A DNA stretch of 64,000 bases from Chitinophagaceae bacterium (GCA_019752295.1 JAIEMK010000036.1:157123-221122), one strand, 5' to 3'. Shown: positions 18,295-27,367, counted from the stretch's first letter. Notes: generated by a model from the sequence alone, not told the origin. Program-made: numbers and translations.

Positions 18295-19131
18295 TTATTC
18301 AGCAGCCCGCTCCAAAGCGGCAATATCCAGTTTCTTCATCTTTAATATCTCCTGCATTACTTTGTTTGAAGTTGCTGGATTGCTCATCAGCTTTGAAAGA
18401 GAAGAAGGAATGATCTGCCAGGATACGCCGTAGGGGTCAACCAGCCACCCACATCTCGATTCTTTACCGCCATTGGCAGTGAGCGAATTCCAATAGTGAT
18501 CGATTTCTTCCTGTGTATCACATTGTACCACATAAGAAAATGCTTCATTAAACTGAAACTGGTGATCTCCAGGTCCGTCCATTGCTACGATAGAATAATC
18601 CTGGATATGAAAACGACCGAACATTAATTTACCCTCTGCTTGTGGTGCTCCAGCTCCGTATAATTCTTTGATATCTGTTCCTGATAACGGAAAGATTGAT
18701 TGATAAAGTTCCATGGCTTCAATTCCCCTACCATATTGTGTATTTGCAAAAAGCATAGACGGAGATAAGTCAACCATGTCGGCCAACATCAATTGCCAGG
18801 TCATTCCAAACTTATCTTTTATCCATCCATAGCGTTCTGCCCAAGGATATTTATCGATGGCCATCATTACAGTACCTCCATCACTAAGTTTTTCCCAGGC
18901 ACTATCAATCGCCTCCTTGCTATTTAAGTGTACCAAAAAAGAAATAGATGCGTTGAGTTTGAAATGTGGTCCACCGTTCAGGCCCATAATCTTTTTACCC
19001 ATTAGTTCAAACATCACCACCATGCCCGAATCGGAAAGCAGTTTAGAATTTGGAAAGATATTACAATAGAATTCTGCGGCTGCATTGGCTTGTCCATCAA
19101 ACCATAGGCATGGATATATTTTCTTAGGCAT
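18295..19131 (-). CDS. Double VOC-domain (PhnB-like) protein
   Basis: A 278-residue cytoplasmic protein made of two PhnB-like VOC (glyoxalase/bleomycin-resistance fold) modules, about residues 3-125 and 130-255, each with the usual F-x-G-x-A/E-A-M/A-x-F-Y start (W-F-D-G-Q-A-N-A-A-A-E-F-Y; G-R-G-I-E-A-M-E-L-Y) and a closing D-K/P-F/Y-G-x-x-W-Q (D-K-F-G-M-T-W-Q; D-P-Y-G-V-S-W-Q). Family relatives are often annotated as '3-demethylubiquinone methyltransferase domain', but there is no methyltransferase fold. The reaction is unknown. A C-terminal tail of about 25 residues (K-V-M-Q-E-I-L-K-M-K-K) is seen in many homologues. Confidence 0.85.
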   Translation of the reverse strand: MPKKIYPCLWFDGQANAAAEFYCNIFPNSKLLSDSGMVVMFELMGKKIMGLNGGPHFKLNASISFLVHLNSKEAIDSAWEKLSDGGTVMMAIDKYPWAERYGWIKDKFGMTWQLMLADMVDLSPSMLFANTQYGRGIEAMELYQSIFPLSGTDIKELYGAGAPQAEGKLMFGRFHIQDYSIVAMDGPGDHQFQFNEAFSYVVQCDTQEEIDHYWNSLTANGGKESRCGWLVDPYGVSWQIIPSSLSKLMSNPATSNKVMQEILKMKKLDIAALERAAE

Positions 19132-19192
19132 CTTTCGATTTTAAATCAAAATATAAAAAAAATCGATCAACAGGTAAAAATTGTGATGGAAA

Positions 19193-19948
19193 TTAAGAGG
19201 CAAGATTATTCAGCAGCTTGCTATGCGAAACATAGTATTTATCGGGGCTGTATACGAACAAACAGCTTCCGTTTCGGATGGTTTCGATGATAGGTTTTTT
19301 TAGCGCTTCCGGAATGGCGGGGCAACCCTGACTGCGACCGATAGCACCTTTTTGATTTGCCGCTTTTTCGGTTACATATTTGGCGCTATGAATTACAATA
19401 CCACGATTATAGGCATTGTCGTTGATACCTTCTTCCTGTCCTTCCAAACGAAGCGAAAACCCGTGTTTACCATTATAAGTATCGGCAGTAGTATAAAAAC
19501 CAAGACTACTTTTAAAGCTATTAAAAGCATTGGAAAATTTAGTAGCTAAAATGGTACCAGAGTTGCGGCCATGCGAAACAAAAGTGTTGAATAGCAACTG
19601 ACCACTAGCCAGATCAAGCACGAATAAACGTTTCTTGCTGGAAGGCAAACTAAAGTCGATGATGGTAAGGATATTATCTTTCTGAATTTTACCGGATTCC
19701 ACTAAAACGTTATAACCTGTTATGGCGTATTCAAAAGCTTCTTTAGATAAACCAAGTTCGGATAGTTGAAGGGAGTCGTATAACGAAACGTTTTTATCAG
19801 AGTTCTTGCCGGTTGTAGGGGCATGCGCAGTTAAGCTTGCTTTTTTACTAAAAGCTTTTGACTTACCTGTTCCAAATACAAAAGACCCCATCAGCATAGC
19901 CACGGGTATCAGGTAAATCTTAATTTTCTTGAACTGATTAAAACGCAT
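19193..19948 (-). CDS. L,D-transpeptidase catalytic-domain-like exported protein (YkuD-related)
   Basis: A 251-residue exported protein of the 'murein L,D-transpeptidase catalytic domain' family (PF13645). The signal/anchor is about residues 9-28 when starting at ATG 19948; the open frame reaches 19999 but the additional 17 residues do not improve the signal. The catalytic region shows I-V-I-H-S-A-K-Y-V and then G-R-S-Q-G-C-P-A-I, giving the expected His and Cys. V-S-H-G-R-N-S-G is the other conserved segment. It likely acts on peptidoglycan cross-links in the periplasm. It stands alone between a VOC gene and the divergent helicase gene. Confidence 0.85.
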   Translation of the reverse strand: MRFNQFKKIKIYLIPVAMLMGSFVFGTGKSKAFSKKASLTAHAPTTGKNSDKNVSLYDSLQLSELGLSKEAFEYAITGYNVLVESGKIQKDNILTIIDFSLPSSKKRLFVLDLASGQLLFNTFVSHGRNSGTILATKFSNAFNSFKSSLGFYTTADTYNGKHGFSLRLEGQEEGINDNAYNRGIVIHSAKYVTEKAANQKGAIGRSQGCPAIPEALKKPIIETIRNGSCLFVYSPDKYYVSHSKLLNNLAS

Positions 19949-20091
19949 GAAATTTACCCGAATGGTTGAAATAAGGAGGAACATTATTCGGGATTGCAAA
20001 TTTAATTAATCTTTACCGTCCTACCAGCTTAAATACGGAAGCTTAGCCAAGGTTTAACGAAAATGGGGCTGATTTAACCGTTTTTTAGGTA

Positions 20092-20122
20092 TTTGGACAA
20101 TTGTTTTCCACGTTTAGGTTTT
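20092..20122 (+). promoter_or_regulatory. Bacteroidota-type promoter for the uvrD/pcrA gene
   Basis: TTTG (20092-20095), 19-nt spacer, TAGGTTTT (20115-20122; one mismatch to TAnnTTTG). The predicted transcript would start about 20126, giving a leader of roughly 25 nt. Confidence 0.5.
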
Positions 20123-20150
20123 CAATAATGCATCTGTTTAACTTGCAGCC

Positions 20151-22502
20151 ATGCAGGAGTATGAGTATCTTAAAGGACTGAACGAACCACAAAGAGAGGC
20201 GGTAACATCAATAAATGGTCCGTTGATGATTGTAGCGGGCGCGGGTAGCGGAAAAACAAAGGTATTAACCACAAGAATTGCCCATTTAATGGCAAATGGG
20301 GTAGATGCTTTTAATATTCTGGCACTCACATTTACCAATAAAGCCGCTGCTGAAATGAAGGAGCGGATTGAGAAGATCCTCGGTAATTCGGAAGCCAGAA
20401 ACTTATATATAGGCACATTTCATAGCGTTTTTGCCAGAATTCTTAGGGCAGAAGCGCATCGATTGGGGTATCCCGCCAACTTTACAATTTATGATACGGA
20501 TGATAGTAGGTCGGTAATCAAAACCGTAGTCAACGAATTGAATCTGGATGACAAACATTATAAAGCAAATGTGGTTGGCAACCGCATTTCGCAAGCTAAA
20601 AATGCATTGGTAGGTCCTGCCGAATATGCCGTTGATTATTATATACAACAGGAAGATATGCGTGCTAACCGTCAGGCGATAGCGCAGATTTATCTGGCAT
20701 ATGCAAACCGTTGTTTCAAGAATGGAGCAATGGACTTTGATGACCTGTTGCTGAAAATGCATGAATTGTTGAAGCATTTTCCCGAAGCCTTGCACAAATA
20801 CCAGCACAAGTTCAAATACATTTTGATTGATGAGTATCAGGATACCAATCCTGTGCAGTACGAGATTACAAAACTATTGGCTGCAGTACACGAAAATATT
20901 TGTGTGGTGGGCGATGATGCGCAGAGTATTTATAGTTTTCGTGGTGCAACAATCGAAAACATTCTGCAGTTTCAAAAAGATTATGATGACGTGAAAGTGG
21001 TGAAGCTCGAACAGAATTACCGCAGTAGTAAAAATATCATACACGTTGCAAATGAAGTAATCAAAAAGAATCAGGGGCAGATACCTAAAAATTTATGGAC
21101 AGATAATAACGAGGGAGAAAAAATAAGATTGGTAAGAACCATGACGGATAATGATGAAGGAAAATTTGTTGCTGATACGATTCAGGAACAAAAACTGCGC
21201 AATCATTTTTATAATCAAGACTTCGCCATTTTATACCGCACCAATGCACAGAGCCGGGCTTATGAAGAATGCCTGCGCCGCATGGGTATTAAATATCGCA
21301 TTTATGGTGGTACTAGTTTCTACCAACGCAAAGAGATCAAGGATTTCTTGGCTTATTTGCGCATTATAGTCAACACCCGTGATGAGGAAGCGCTGAAAAG
21401 AATCATTAATTACCCCGCCCGCGGCATTGGCAAAACTACTATTGAAAAGCTGGTTGTTGCGGCAAATGAAAATGAACTAACAATGTTTGATGTGGCGATA
21501 CGTGCGGGTGAATTTGGTTTCAAAAGTGGTACTCTTGAAGCGCTTCAGAATTTTGTGACTTTGATCCGCTATTTCCAGAGTCTGCTCACAGACAAAAATG
21601 CTTATGACGTGGCTTTTCAAGTAGGCAAACATACCAATATTGTAAAAGAATTAATTGGTGATAAAACAGAGGAGGACAAGGATCGACATAATAATGTACA
21701 AGAGTTGTTGAACTCAATCAAAGAATGGACCGAGAGCCCAGACAATGATGATGGAGAAGTGGGTAGCAAGAGCATGGGCGCCTACCTGCAACAAATTACC
21801 TTGGTAACCGATGCGGATGATAATAAGCAGGAAACCGATGTGGTGAAATTGATGACCATCCACGCTGCCAAAGGTTTGGAATTTAGCTGTGTGTTTGTAG
21901 GGGGTATCGAAGAAACGCTTTTCCCAAATGCGATGGCAATCAATACGCGCGAAGAACTGGAAGAAGAGCGGAGATTATTTTATGTAGCTATAACAAGAGC
22001 AAAGCAACATTTATGGCTCACTTATGCCAATTCACGCTATCGTTTTGGGCAGTTGGTACAAAACGAACCAAGTAGATTTATCGAAGAGATGCCTGAAGCA
22101 TATATCGATAAAACTTATGCCGGAGGCGGCGCCAGAAACAATGCGGGAAGTCAATTTGGCAATGCTTACGAAAGAATGCAAAGAGGTTTTGGAAATTCAG
22201 GAGAAGCAGGAAAATACGGTGCTCCTCCAGCAAGAAAACCGGAAGCTGGAAAAACAAAGCCCGAATATTTGCCGATTGTACCGCCGGCATCAAAACTTGT
22301 GGAGCATAAACCGGCAGTGGATTTTGTTGCAAGCGATACCAGTGGTTTAGAAGCGGGCCAGAAAGTAGAACATCAGAAATTTGGTTTTGGCGTAGTATCA
22401 AAGGTTGAAGGTTCTGCACATAATCCCATTGCAACGATTCAATTTGAATTGAACGGCGAGAAAAAAATCATGCTGAATTACGCCAAACTTCGCATTGTGT
22501 AA
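20151..22502 (+). CDS. UvrD/PcrA/Rep-family ATP-dependent 3'-5' DNA helicase
   Basis: A 783-residue superfamily 1A helicase. Motif I is A-G-A-G-S-G-K-T (about 29-36), motif II D-E-Y-Q-D-T-N, motif III G-D-D-A-Q-S-I-Y-S-F-R-G, motif IV Q-N-Y-R-S, motif V T-I-H-A-A-K-G-L-E-F, motif VI V-A-I-T-R-A. The C-terminus ends in a PcrA-like Tudor fold (G-Q-K-V-E-H-Q-K-F-G-F-G-V-V) which in PcrA/UvrD binds RNA polymerase. It probably works in mismatch/excision repair, replication restart and transcription-coupled repair. Length and domain order are those of PcrA. Its 3' end converges on the GH5-like gene with 12 nt between the stops. Confidence 0.95.
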   Translation: MQEYEYLKGLNEPQREAVTSINGPLMIVAGAGSGKTKVLTTRIAHLMANGVDAFNILALTFTNKAAAEMKERIEKILGNSEARNLYIGTFHSVFARILRAEAHRLGYPANFTIYDTDDSRSVIKTVVNELNLDDKHYKANVVGNRISQAKNALVGPAEYAVDYYIQQEDMRANRQAIAQIYLAYANRCFKNGAMDFDDLLLKMHELLKHFPEALHKYQHKFKYILIDEYQDTNPVQYEITKLLAAVHENICVVGDDAQSIYSFRGATIENILQFQKDYDDVKVVKLEQNYRSSKNIIHVANEVIKKNQGQIPKNLWTDNNEGEKIRLVRTMTDNDEGKFVADTIQEQKLRNHFYNQDFAILYRTNAQSRAYEECLRRMGIKYRIYGGTSFYQRKEIKDFLAYLRIIVNTRDEEALKRIINYPARGIGKTTIEKLVVAANENELTMFDVAIRAGEFGFKSGTLEALQNFVTLIRYFQSLLTDKNAYDVAFQVGKHTNIVKELIGDKTEEDKDRHNNVQELLNSIKEWTESPDNDDGEVGSKSMGAYLQQITLVTDADDNKQETDVVKLMTIHAAKGLEFSCVFVGGIEETLFPNAMAINTREELEEERRLFYVAITRAKQHLWLTYANSRYRFGQLVQNEPSRFIEEMPEAYIDKTYAGGGARNNAGSQFGNAYERMQRGFGNSGEAGKYGAPPARKPEAGKTKPEYLPIVPPASKLVEHKPAVDFVASDTSGLEAGQKVEHQKFGFGVVSKVEGSAHNPIATIQFELNGEKKIMLNYAKLRIV

Positions 22503-22530
22503 TAGTAGGTGCTACTATTTATTTTTTGGC
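22501..22530 (+). terminator. Terminator hairpin containing both stop codons of convergent genes
   Basis: AATAGTAG (22501-22508) and CTACTATT (22512-22519) make a perfect 8-bp stem with a 3-nt loop, followed by a T-rich tract on the plus strand. The stem includes two bases of the helicase TAA and the whole GH5 TAG on the opposite strand. Confidence 0.65.
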
Positions 22531-23666
22531 GGCTTGATTTTTTTTTCGATCGAAGCAGGAGCAAATACACCGCCCTTGCTAATGGGTACTAGTGTTAGAT
22601 TGGGCAAGAACAAATAGGTTTCGGGCAAAAGAAAATTAAAAGAAGAATTCAGGTTGGGCTGGGTCCATTTATATTGCAACAACACTTCCATTTGTGGTCT
22701 TTCGGCTTGTACAAAGGGTTGAACCGATAAAGGATATTTATTCCAACGCGAGCCTGCGGCCCAGTAACATCCATTGATATTATTTTCACTCAAGTATTTC
22801 AAAAAATTATCCATGAGTTTAAACCAGCGAAGGTCATTATCGGGTACACCATATTCGCCGATAAAGCCTCTTTTATTATGATCCTTTAACCAACGTACAA
22901 AGGGCATAATTCGCACTACACCTGTATATTCATCCGACCCGCTGCTATCGTAAGATTCTTTATATCGGCCCGAATAGTTTTTATCGAAATAGCAGTGTGC
23001 ATCGTAAACCAGATTATCAAAGGGATCAACCAAATTCTTCAACACATCACTATACTGCCTCCATTTTTCTGCATTGGCATAATTATCACCCGAAATGAGA
23101 ATGATATTTTTTTTATCTACTTCCCGGATGGCCCGGATAGCTTCCTGAGCAGTTGTAAACCAGTCGTAGATACCCATATCGTGGGGCTCACACATAATCT
23201 GAAAACCATAAATATTTTTGATATCTATAAACTCGTTAGCCATTTTTACCCAGAACTCTGAAAACTGTTTTCTAGTAACCCTAGGGCAGCCAACAATATA
23301 TTCGGTAGTGTCGATCCGGTATCGCCCAAAATTGTGCATACTCAGGATCACTTTAATATTTCGGGGTGCACAATAATCTAAAATCCGTCTAATTTCATTT
23401 AGGTTGTCGCGATCTAGTTCTCCTCCAGGCGAATTTTGCAAACGTTCCCATTTAAAGGGTATGGTCATGAGTTGGAATCCCTGTTGATAGAAATATTCGA
23501 TATCCGATTCAGAGGGATATGCGTAATCTTTATTCAGTATTCCGGGAATGATTTTTTCTTCGAATTCGGCCCCGCAAATATTAATACCAAAAGGCTTACC
23601 CGCCAATTGAGCGGGAGATTTTGAGATTGAAAAGCCAATAAATAATAGAATTACAAATAAACGCAT
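22515..23666 (-). CDS. Secreted glycoside hydrolase family 5-like (cellulase fold) protein
   Basis: A 383-residue exported protein with signal peptide (about 1-19, ending P-A-Q) and a GH5 TIM barrel over about residues 25-330. The likely acid/base is Glu160 in M-C-E-P-H-D and the nucleophile Glu271 in F-I-G-E-Y-G. H-N-F-G-R-Y (111-116) and Y-D-A-H-C-Y-F (221-227) are further GH5 landmarks. Two usually invariant residues differ: the Asn before the acid/base is Cys159, and the strand-2 Arg seems to be Thr68 (M-T-I-P-F). It may cleave an unusual beta-glucan or be impaired. It is transcribed alone. Confidence 0.85.
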   Translation of the reverse strand: MRLFVILLFIGFSISKSPAQLAGKPFGINICGAEFEEKIIPGILNKDYAYPSESDIEYFYQQGFQLMTIPFKWERLQNSPGGELDRDNLNEIRRILDYCAPRNIKVILSMHNFGRYRIDTTEYIVGCPRVTRKQFSEFWVKMANEFIDIKNIYGFQIMCEPHDMGIYDWFTTAQEAIRAIREVDKKNIILISGDNYANAEKWRQYSDVLKNLVDPFDNLVYDAHCYFDKNYSGRYKESYDSSGSDEYTGVVRIMPFVRWLKDHNKRGFIGEYGVPDNDLRWFKLMDNFLKYLSENNINGCYWAAGSRWNKYPLSVQPFVQAERPQMEVLLQYKWTQPNLNSSFNFLLPETYLFLPNLTLVPISKGGVFAPASIEKKIKPPKNK

Positions 23667-23881
23667 AAGATCTGCTTCAGGCTATAAACGCAAAAACCGA
23701 CTTAAATATTGATAGAATTCACAATATTCGATCATTATAAACCGCTAATAGGTTTTCGATATCCGAAAAATATGCAATAACAGGGGTCCCGAATCAGCCG
23801 AAATAGGATATCCCTCTTTGCTTTTGATTAAATTTGCAGTGGATATATTTTGGCCCAGCTAAAGTATTTAAATAATATAAT

Positions 23882-24481
23882 ATGATTAAAACAGGCAATC
23901 CGGTGATCAGTATCTATACCGAAATGACACCAAATCCGGAAACGATGAAGTTTGTAGCTAATAAACTCCTCTATCCCGGAAAGAGTATTGATTTTGCAGA
24001 TGAATCATTGGCCGTTCCTTCTCCTTTGGCGAAAGAGTTGTTTAGTTTTCCCTTTATTAAAAGTGTATTCATTGCCAGTAATTTCATTACCCTAACTAAA
24101 ACCGGTGACACAGAAGACTGGCAGGATGTAATTCCAGCTATTAAAACCTTCCTGAAAGAATATCTGGAGAATGGTGGTGTGGTGGTAAATGATGATGAAG
24201 TGGCCAAGGTAAAACAGGAATCGAGCAATACTGTTAGCGAAGACGATGATGATATCGTAAAACGAGTGAAGGAATTGCTGGAGAATTATGTAAAGCCTGC
24301 TGTTGAAATGGATGGCGGAGCTATTCAATTTAAAAGTTATAACGATGGTATTGTTAACCTGATGCTACAGGGAAGTTGTAGCGGATGTCCTTCTTCCATG
24401 ATTACTTTGAAGGCTGGTATTGAAGGAATGATGAAGCGCATGATCCCCGAGGTAAGAGAAGTTGTTGCAGAAGCTGAATAA
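23882..24481 (+). CDS. Nfu/NifU-type Fe-S cluster scaffold or carrier protein
   Basis: A 199-residue protein with an N-terminal Nfu_N domain (about 10-95; T-P-N-P-E-T-M-K-F near its start) and a C-terminal NifU-like domain (about 123-199). The cluster-binding motif is G-S-C-S-G-C-P-S-S with Cys166 and Cys169, and M-D-G-G (143-146) precedes it as usual. A dimer would hold one 4Fe-4S cluster between the CxxC pairs and pass it to apo-enzymes. An acidic linker (D-D-D-D) joins the domains. It is monocistronic, followed by a strong terminator. Confidence 0.95.
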   Translation: MIKTGNPVISIYTEMTPNPETMKFVANKLLYPGKSIDFADESLAVPSPLAKELFSFPFIKSVFIASNFITLTKTGDTEDWQDVIPAIKTFLKEYLENGGVVVNDDEVAKVKQESSNTVSEDDDDIVKRVKELLENYVKPAVEMDGGAIQFKSYNDGIVNLMLQGSCSGCPSSMITLKAGIEGMMKRMIPEVREVVAEAE

Positions 24482-24502
24482 AATAGTTTGTTTGAGTGTA
24501 AT

Positions 24503-24536
24503 AAACGCCCCTGATATTCGGGGGCGTTTTTATTTT
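24503..24536 (+). terminator. Terminator after nfu
   Basis: AAACGCCCC (24503-24511) pairs with GGGGCGTTT (24521-24529), 9-nt loop, followed by a T-rich tract. It starts 22 nt after the nfu stop. Confidence 0.9.
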
Positions 24537-24602
24537 TTAGCGTTTCATTATTGTAATTTAGTCGATAGAAAGAAGCAATTTGCGCAATTCAATTGATGGT
24601 TT

Positions 24603-26135
24603 ATGAAGAAAGGATTTATACTATTACTCGAAAATCACTGGGATGCAATTTTGGCTTCGTTGGCGGCTTGTATTGCGATTTATAAATTAACCTATATAGG
24701 GGGCATCGGAATTTCACCCGATTCTATCGAATATATTTATTCGGCCATCAACCTGAAACAAAGTCTGGCCCTGGTTGATTTTAATAATGCGCCGATGGTA
24801 AATTTTCCTGCCGGCTATCCCCTGTTTTTATCAGTAGCTTATTTTATTACAGGCATTCTTCCCGATCATTTAGCGCCTTTCCTGAATGGTTTTTTATACG
24901 TTGGAGTTATTATGATGAGTAGCTTCATCATGCAGGGGTTCAGTAATTGTTCCAGAATTTACAGAATTGCAATTTTAACAATATTGGCTTCTAGTCCTTG
25001 TTTGTGGGAACTGTATAGCATGATATGGTCTGAGACCCTATTTGTTTTTTTGACTTTAGTTTTTATACTTGCCTGGAAAAATTACAGCACAAAAAAAACA
25101 AACGCTTCATTGATATTATTTGCAATAGTTGCCGCAATCTCTTTTTTAACAAGGTTTGCGGGAATTACCATTATTGCAACTGGATTTGCGCTGATATTAT
25201 TTGATGGCTCTTTAACAACCATTAGGAAAATAAAACAGCTCTTCTTGTTTTCAACGATTGGTGTTTCATTGTTACTAATAAACCTGATCAGAAATCATCA
25301 GGTTACAGGAACCGCTTCGGGAGTGAGAGAAAAAGCACTGAGAACACTTGGAGATAATTTGTTAGATATTGGTGGCGTATTTGGAACTTGGTTGCCATTT
25401 ATCGGAGAACATCGTTTAGCCGGCGCCATCCTGCTGATTGTATTAATTCTTTTTGCTTTTGGGATGCTCGTTTATAGAATTTTGCAACAACAGTTTTATC
25501 AGAAAACCGAAACCATAGTGTATGGATATTTTGCAGTGTATGCCATTTTTATTTTAGCCGTATCCAGTATTTCGCGATTTGAAGATTTGAGTAACAGATT
25601 ATTATCGCCAATGTATATTCCGATGCTATGGCTGGGAACAAGTTGGTTGCCGATTTATATTCAGAAGCAAACAAAAAAATATCGAATTGCACTAACCGCA
25701 ATTTCTTTTTTACTTTTTCTGTTTTTCTTAGCAAATCAATACAAGCAAAACGCGGCAAACTGGGAGGGAATTGGTGCGGCAGGAATTCCCGGATACTCGG
25801 AATTGCAATGGAAAAATTCGCCTACCATCCAATACATCAAAGCGAATAAAGACACGCTGAATGCTCCGGTTTTTTCGGACGCGGAAGGAGCTGTATTTTA
25901 CCTGACAGGACTGCATTCGAAGGTATTGCCACATAAAGAAATAGCAACCGAAAAAAACAAGTTTTTAAGCCATCCAAAGAGTATTGTAATCTGGTTTTAT
26001 GACGGTGAGAACCCGGATTTGATAGACATGGATTTTATAAAAGCAAATAAAAAAATAACAGCAACCAAGACCTTTGAGGATGGCGCTATTTATTTTTTGC
26101 AGGATTCTGTATTAAGCAAGACTCTTTTAAAATAA
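24603..26135 (+). CDS. Multi-spanning GT-C type glycosyltransferase-like membrane protein
   Basis: A 510-residue inner-membrane protein with about ten hydrophobic helices between residues 10 and 390 and a soluble C-terminal part (about 395-510). The first periplasmic loop has a G-I-S-P-D-S-I-E-Y motif; an acidic residue here is characteristic of GT-C (ArnT/PMT-like, GT39/GT83) enzymes, which use polyprenyl-phosphate sugars. The family assignment rests on topology and this motif only, and the acceptor is unknown. There is no LPS-modification neighbour; the next genes are pnuC and nadR, 66 nt away. Confidence 0.6.
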   Translation: MKKGFILLLENHWDAILASLAACIAIYKLTYIGGIGISPDSIEYIYSAINLKQSLALVDFNNAPMVNFPAGYPLFLSVAYFITGILPDHLAPFLNGFLYVGVIMMSSFIMQGFSNCSRIYRIAILTILASSPCLWELYSMIWSETLFVFLTLVFILAWKNYSTKKTNASLILFAIVAAISFLTRFAGITIIATGFALILFDGSLTTIRKIKQLFLFSTIGVSLLLINLIRNHQVTGTASGVREKALRTLGDNLLDIGGVFGTWLPFIGEHRLAGAILLIVLILFAFGMLVYRILQQQFYQKTETIVYGYFAVYAIFILAVSSISRFEDLSNRLLSPMYIPMLWLGTSWLPIYIQKQTKKYRIALTAISFLLFLFFLANQYKQNAANWEGIGAAGIPGYSELQWKNSPTIQYIKANKDTLNAPVFSDAEGAVFYLTGLHSKVLPHKEIATEKNKFLSHPKSIVIWFYDGENPDLIDMDFIKANKKITATKTFEDGAIYFLQDSVLSKTLLK

Positions 26136-26182
26136 GCAAGAAAAATATTTTTCGCTGAACAACCCGGGAATTTATAATCCGT

Positions 26183-26196
26183 AATTTGTACAAATT
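26183..26196. promoter_or_regulatory. 14-bp palindrome just before pnuC (candidate operator)
   Basis: AATTTGTACAAATT is a perfect palindrome ending 5 nt before the pnuC start codon, where the core promoter or ribosome site should be. It is a candidate binding site for a dimeric repressor of NAD salvage; no regulator gene is adjacent. Confidence 0.4.
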
Positions 26197-26201
26197 TATT
26201 T

Positions 26202-26828
26202 ATGACGGTCGCCCAATTTTTCGAACAACTAATCGCCGGATTAAAGCAAACCGGATTGCTGGAATTCGTTGCGGTGTTTGCCGGAATTGGAAGTGTTTGG
26301 TTTAGCAGAAAAGAAAATATTCTGGTTTACCCGATTGGGTTAATCAATACCATTATTTATATCTATCTCAGCATCAAAGGGCATTTGTTGGGAGAAGCTA
26401 GTGTAAATTTTTATTATACTGTTATGAGTATTTACGGCTGGATCTTGTGGACAAAAAAAGACCGCGAGAAACAAGAACTTGTTTTGCATATTACATTCAG
26501 TAATACAAGAGAGTGGCTGATACAAATATCTTTTTTTGCAGCATTTTATTTTCTCATCTTTTTTGCGCTTACCTGGGCAAAACACGCATTTGCACCCGAG
26601 GCAATTCCTTGGGCCGATGCATTTGCAAGTGCAACTGCATATACCGGCATGTGGTTAATGGCCAGAAAAAAAGTAGAGAGCTGGATTTGGTGGATTGCAA
26701 CAAATATGGCTTCTATTCCGTTGTACTTTATAAAAGGATATGTTTTTACCAGCGTTCAATTTATCGTATTGCTAATCATGGCAATTGCAGGATGGATTAC
26801 CTGGCATAAAAAAGCAGTACGTGTATGA
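26202..26828 (+). CDS. pnuC: Nicotinamide riboside/mononucleotide transporter, PnuC family
   Basis: A 208-residue inner-membrane protein with about seven helices. PnuC landmarks are S-V-W-F-S-R-K-E-N-I-L-V-Y-P-I-G (about 27-42), N-F-Y-Y-T-V-M-S-I-Y-G-W (about 68-79), W-A-D-A-F-A-S and W-I-A-T-N near the end. PnuC proteins move nicotinamide riboside by facilitated diffusion, trapped by phosphorylation inside. The stop codon overlaps the start of the next gene (ATGA at 26825-26828), a NadR-like kinase, giving the classic uptake-plus-kinase pair. Some PnuC relatives carry thiamine or riboflavin, but the kinase neighbour favours the NAD route. Confidence 0.92.
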   Translation: MTVAQFFEQLIAGLKQTGLLEFVAVFAGIGSVWFSRKENILVYPIGLINTIIYIYLSIKGHLLGEASVNFYYTVMSIYGWILWTKKDREKQELVLHITFSNTREWLIQISFFAAFYFLIFFALTWAKHAFAPEAIPWADAFASATAYTGMWLMARKKVESWIWWIATNMASIPLYFIKGYVFTSVQFIVLLIMAIAGWITWHKKAVRV

Positions 26829-27367
26829 CAATAAAAAGAATAGTAGTAATCGGACCGGAATCAACGGGTAAAAGTAGTTTGTGCAAAAAATTGGCGGCAC
26901 ATTTTGAAACTATTTGGTGCCCCGAATATGCAAGAGAATATTTGACAAAGAATGGTAAAGCATATAACTATGACGACTTGTTGAAAATTGCACAAGAGCA
27001 ATTGCTGCTCGAAGATAAATATGCCAATAACATCATCCACAAAGAGGGGAACCCCATTTTATTTGTTGATACCGATATGTATGTGATGAAAGTATGGTGC
27101 GAATACGTTTTTCAAAAATGTCATCACTTTATCCTGGAAGCCATTAGCAGCAGAAAATACGACTTATATCTTTTGTGTAATGTTGACCTTCCTTGGATAC
27201 AGGATGAGTTAAGGGAATATCCCGATGATGCACCAAGAAAAGAGCTGTTTCAGATTTATAAAGATTTACTCATCAATCAATCGGTTCCCTGGACTATTAT
27301 TAGCGGAAGTTTTGAGGAAAGAGAAAAAGCTGCTATCGAAGCGGTCAATAAATTACTTAATCAGTGA
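26825..27367 (+). CDS. NadR-like nicotinamide riboside kinase (AAA ATPase)
   Basis: A 180-residue P-loop protein corresponding to the C-terminal kinase domain of NadR (AAA_28). Walker A is G-P-E-S-T-G-K-S (10-17); the family segment C-P-E-Y-A-R-E-Y and the Walker B-like F-V-D-T-D are present. It would phosphorylate nicotinamide riboside to NMN using ATP. The adenylyltransferase and DNA-binding parts of full-length NadR are missing. It is translationally coupled to pnuC by a 4-nt overlap, and its 3' end overlaps the convergent mtgA by 15 nt. Confidence 0.9.
   Translation: MTIKRIVVIGPESTGKSSLCKKLAAHFETIWCPEYAREYLTKNGKAYNYDDLLKIAQEQLLLEDKYANNIIHKEGNPILFVDTDMYVMKVWCEYVFQKCHHFILEAISSRKYDLYLLCNVDLPWIQDELREYPDDAPRKELFQIYKDLLINQSVPWTIISGSFEEREKAAIEAVNKLLNQ

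Noticed and set aside
18295..19131. 3-demethylubiquinone methyltransferase
   Set aside because: That name is attached to the PhnB-like VOC family by historical annotation; no SAM-binding fold is present.
20403..20807. 134-codon minus-strand open frame inside the helicase gene
   Set aside because: Overlaps conserved helicase motifs on the other strand; composition typical of antisense shadows.
23829..23836. TAAATTTG as the nfu promoter -7 box
   Set aside because: A full consensus match, but no TTTG lies at 19-20 nt upstream and other weak matches nearby (around 23844) compete, so the site cannot be fixed.
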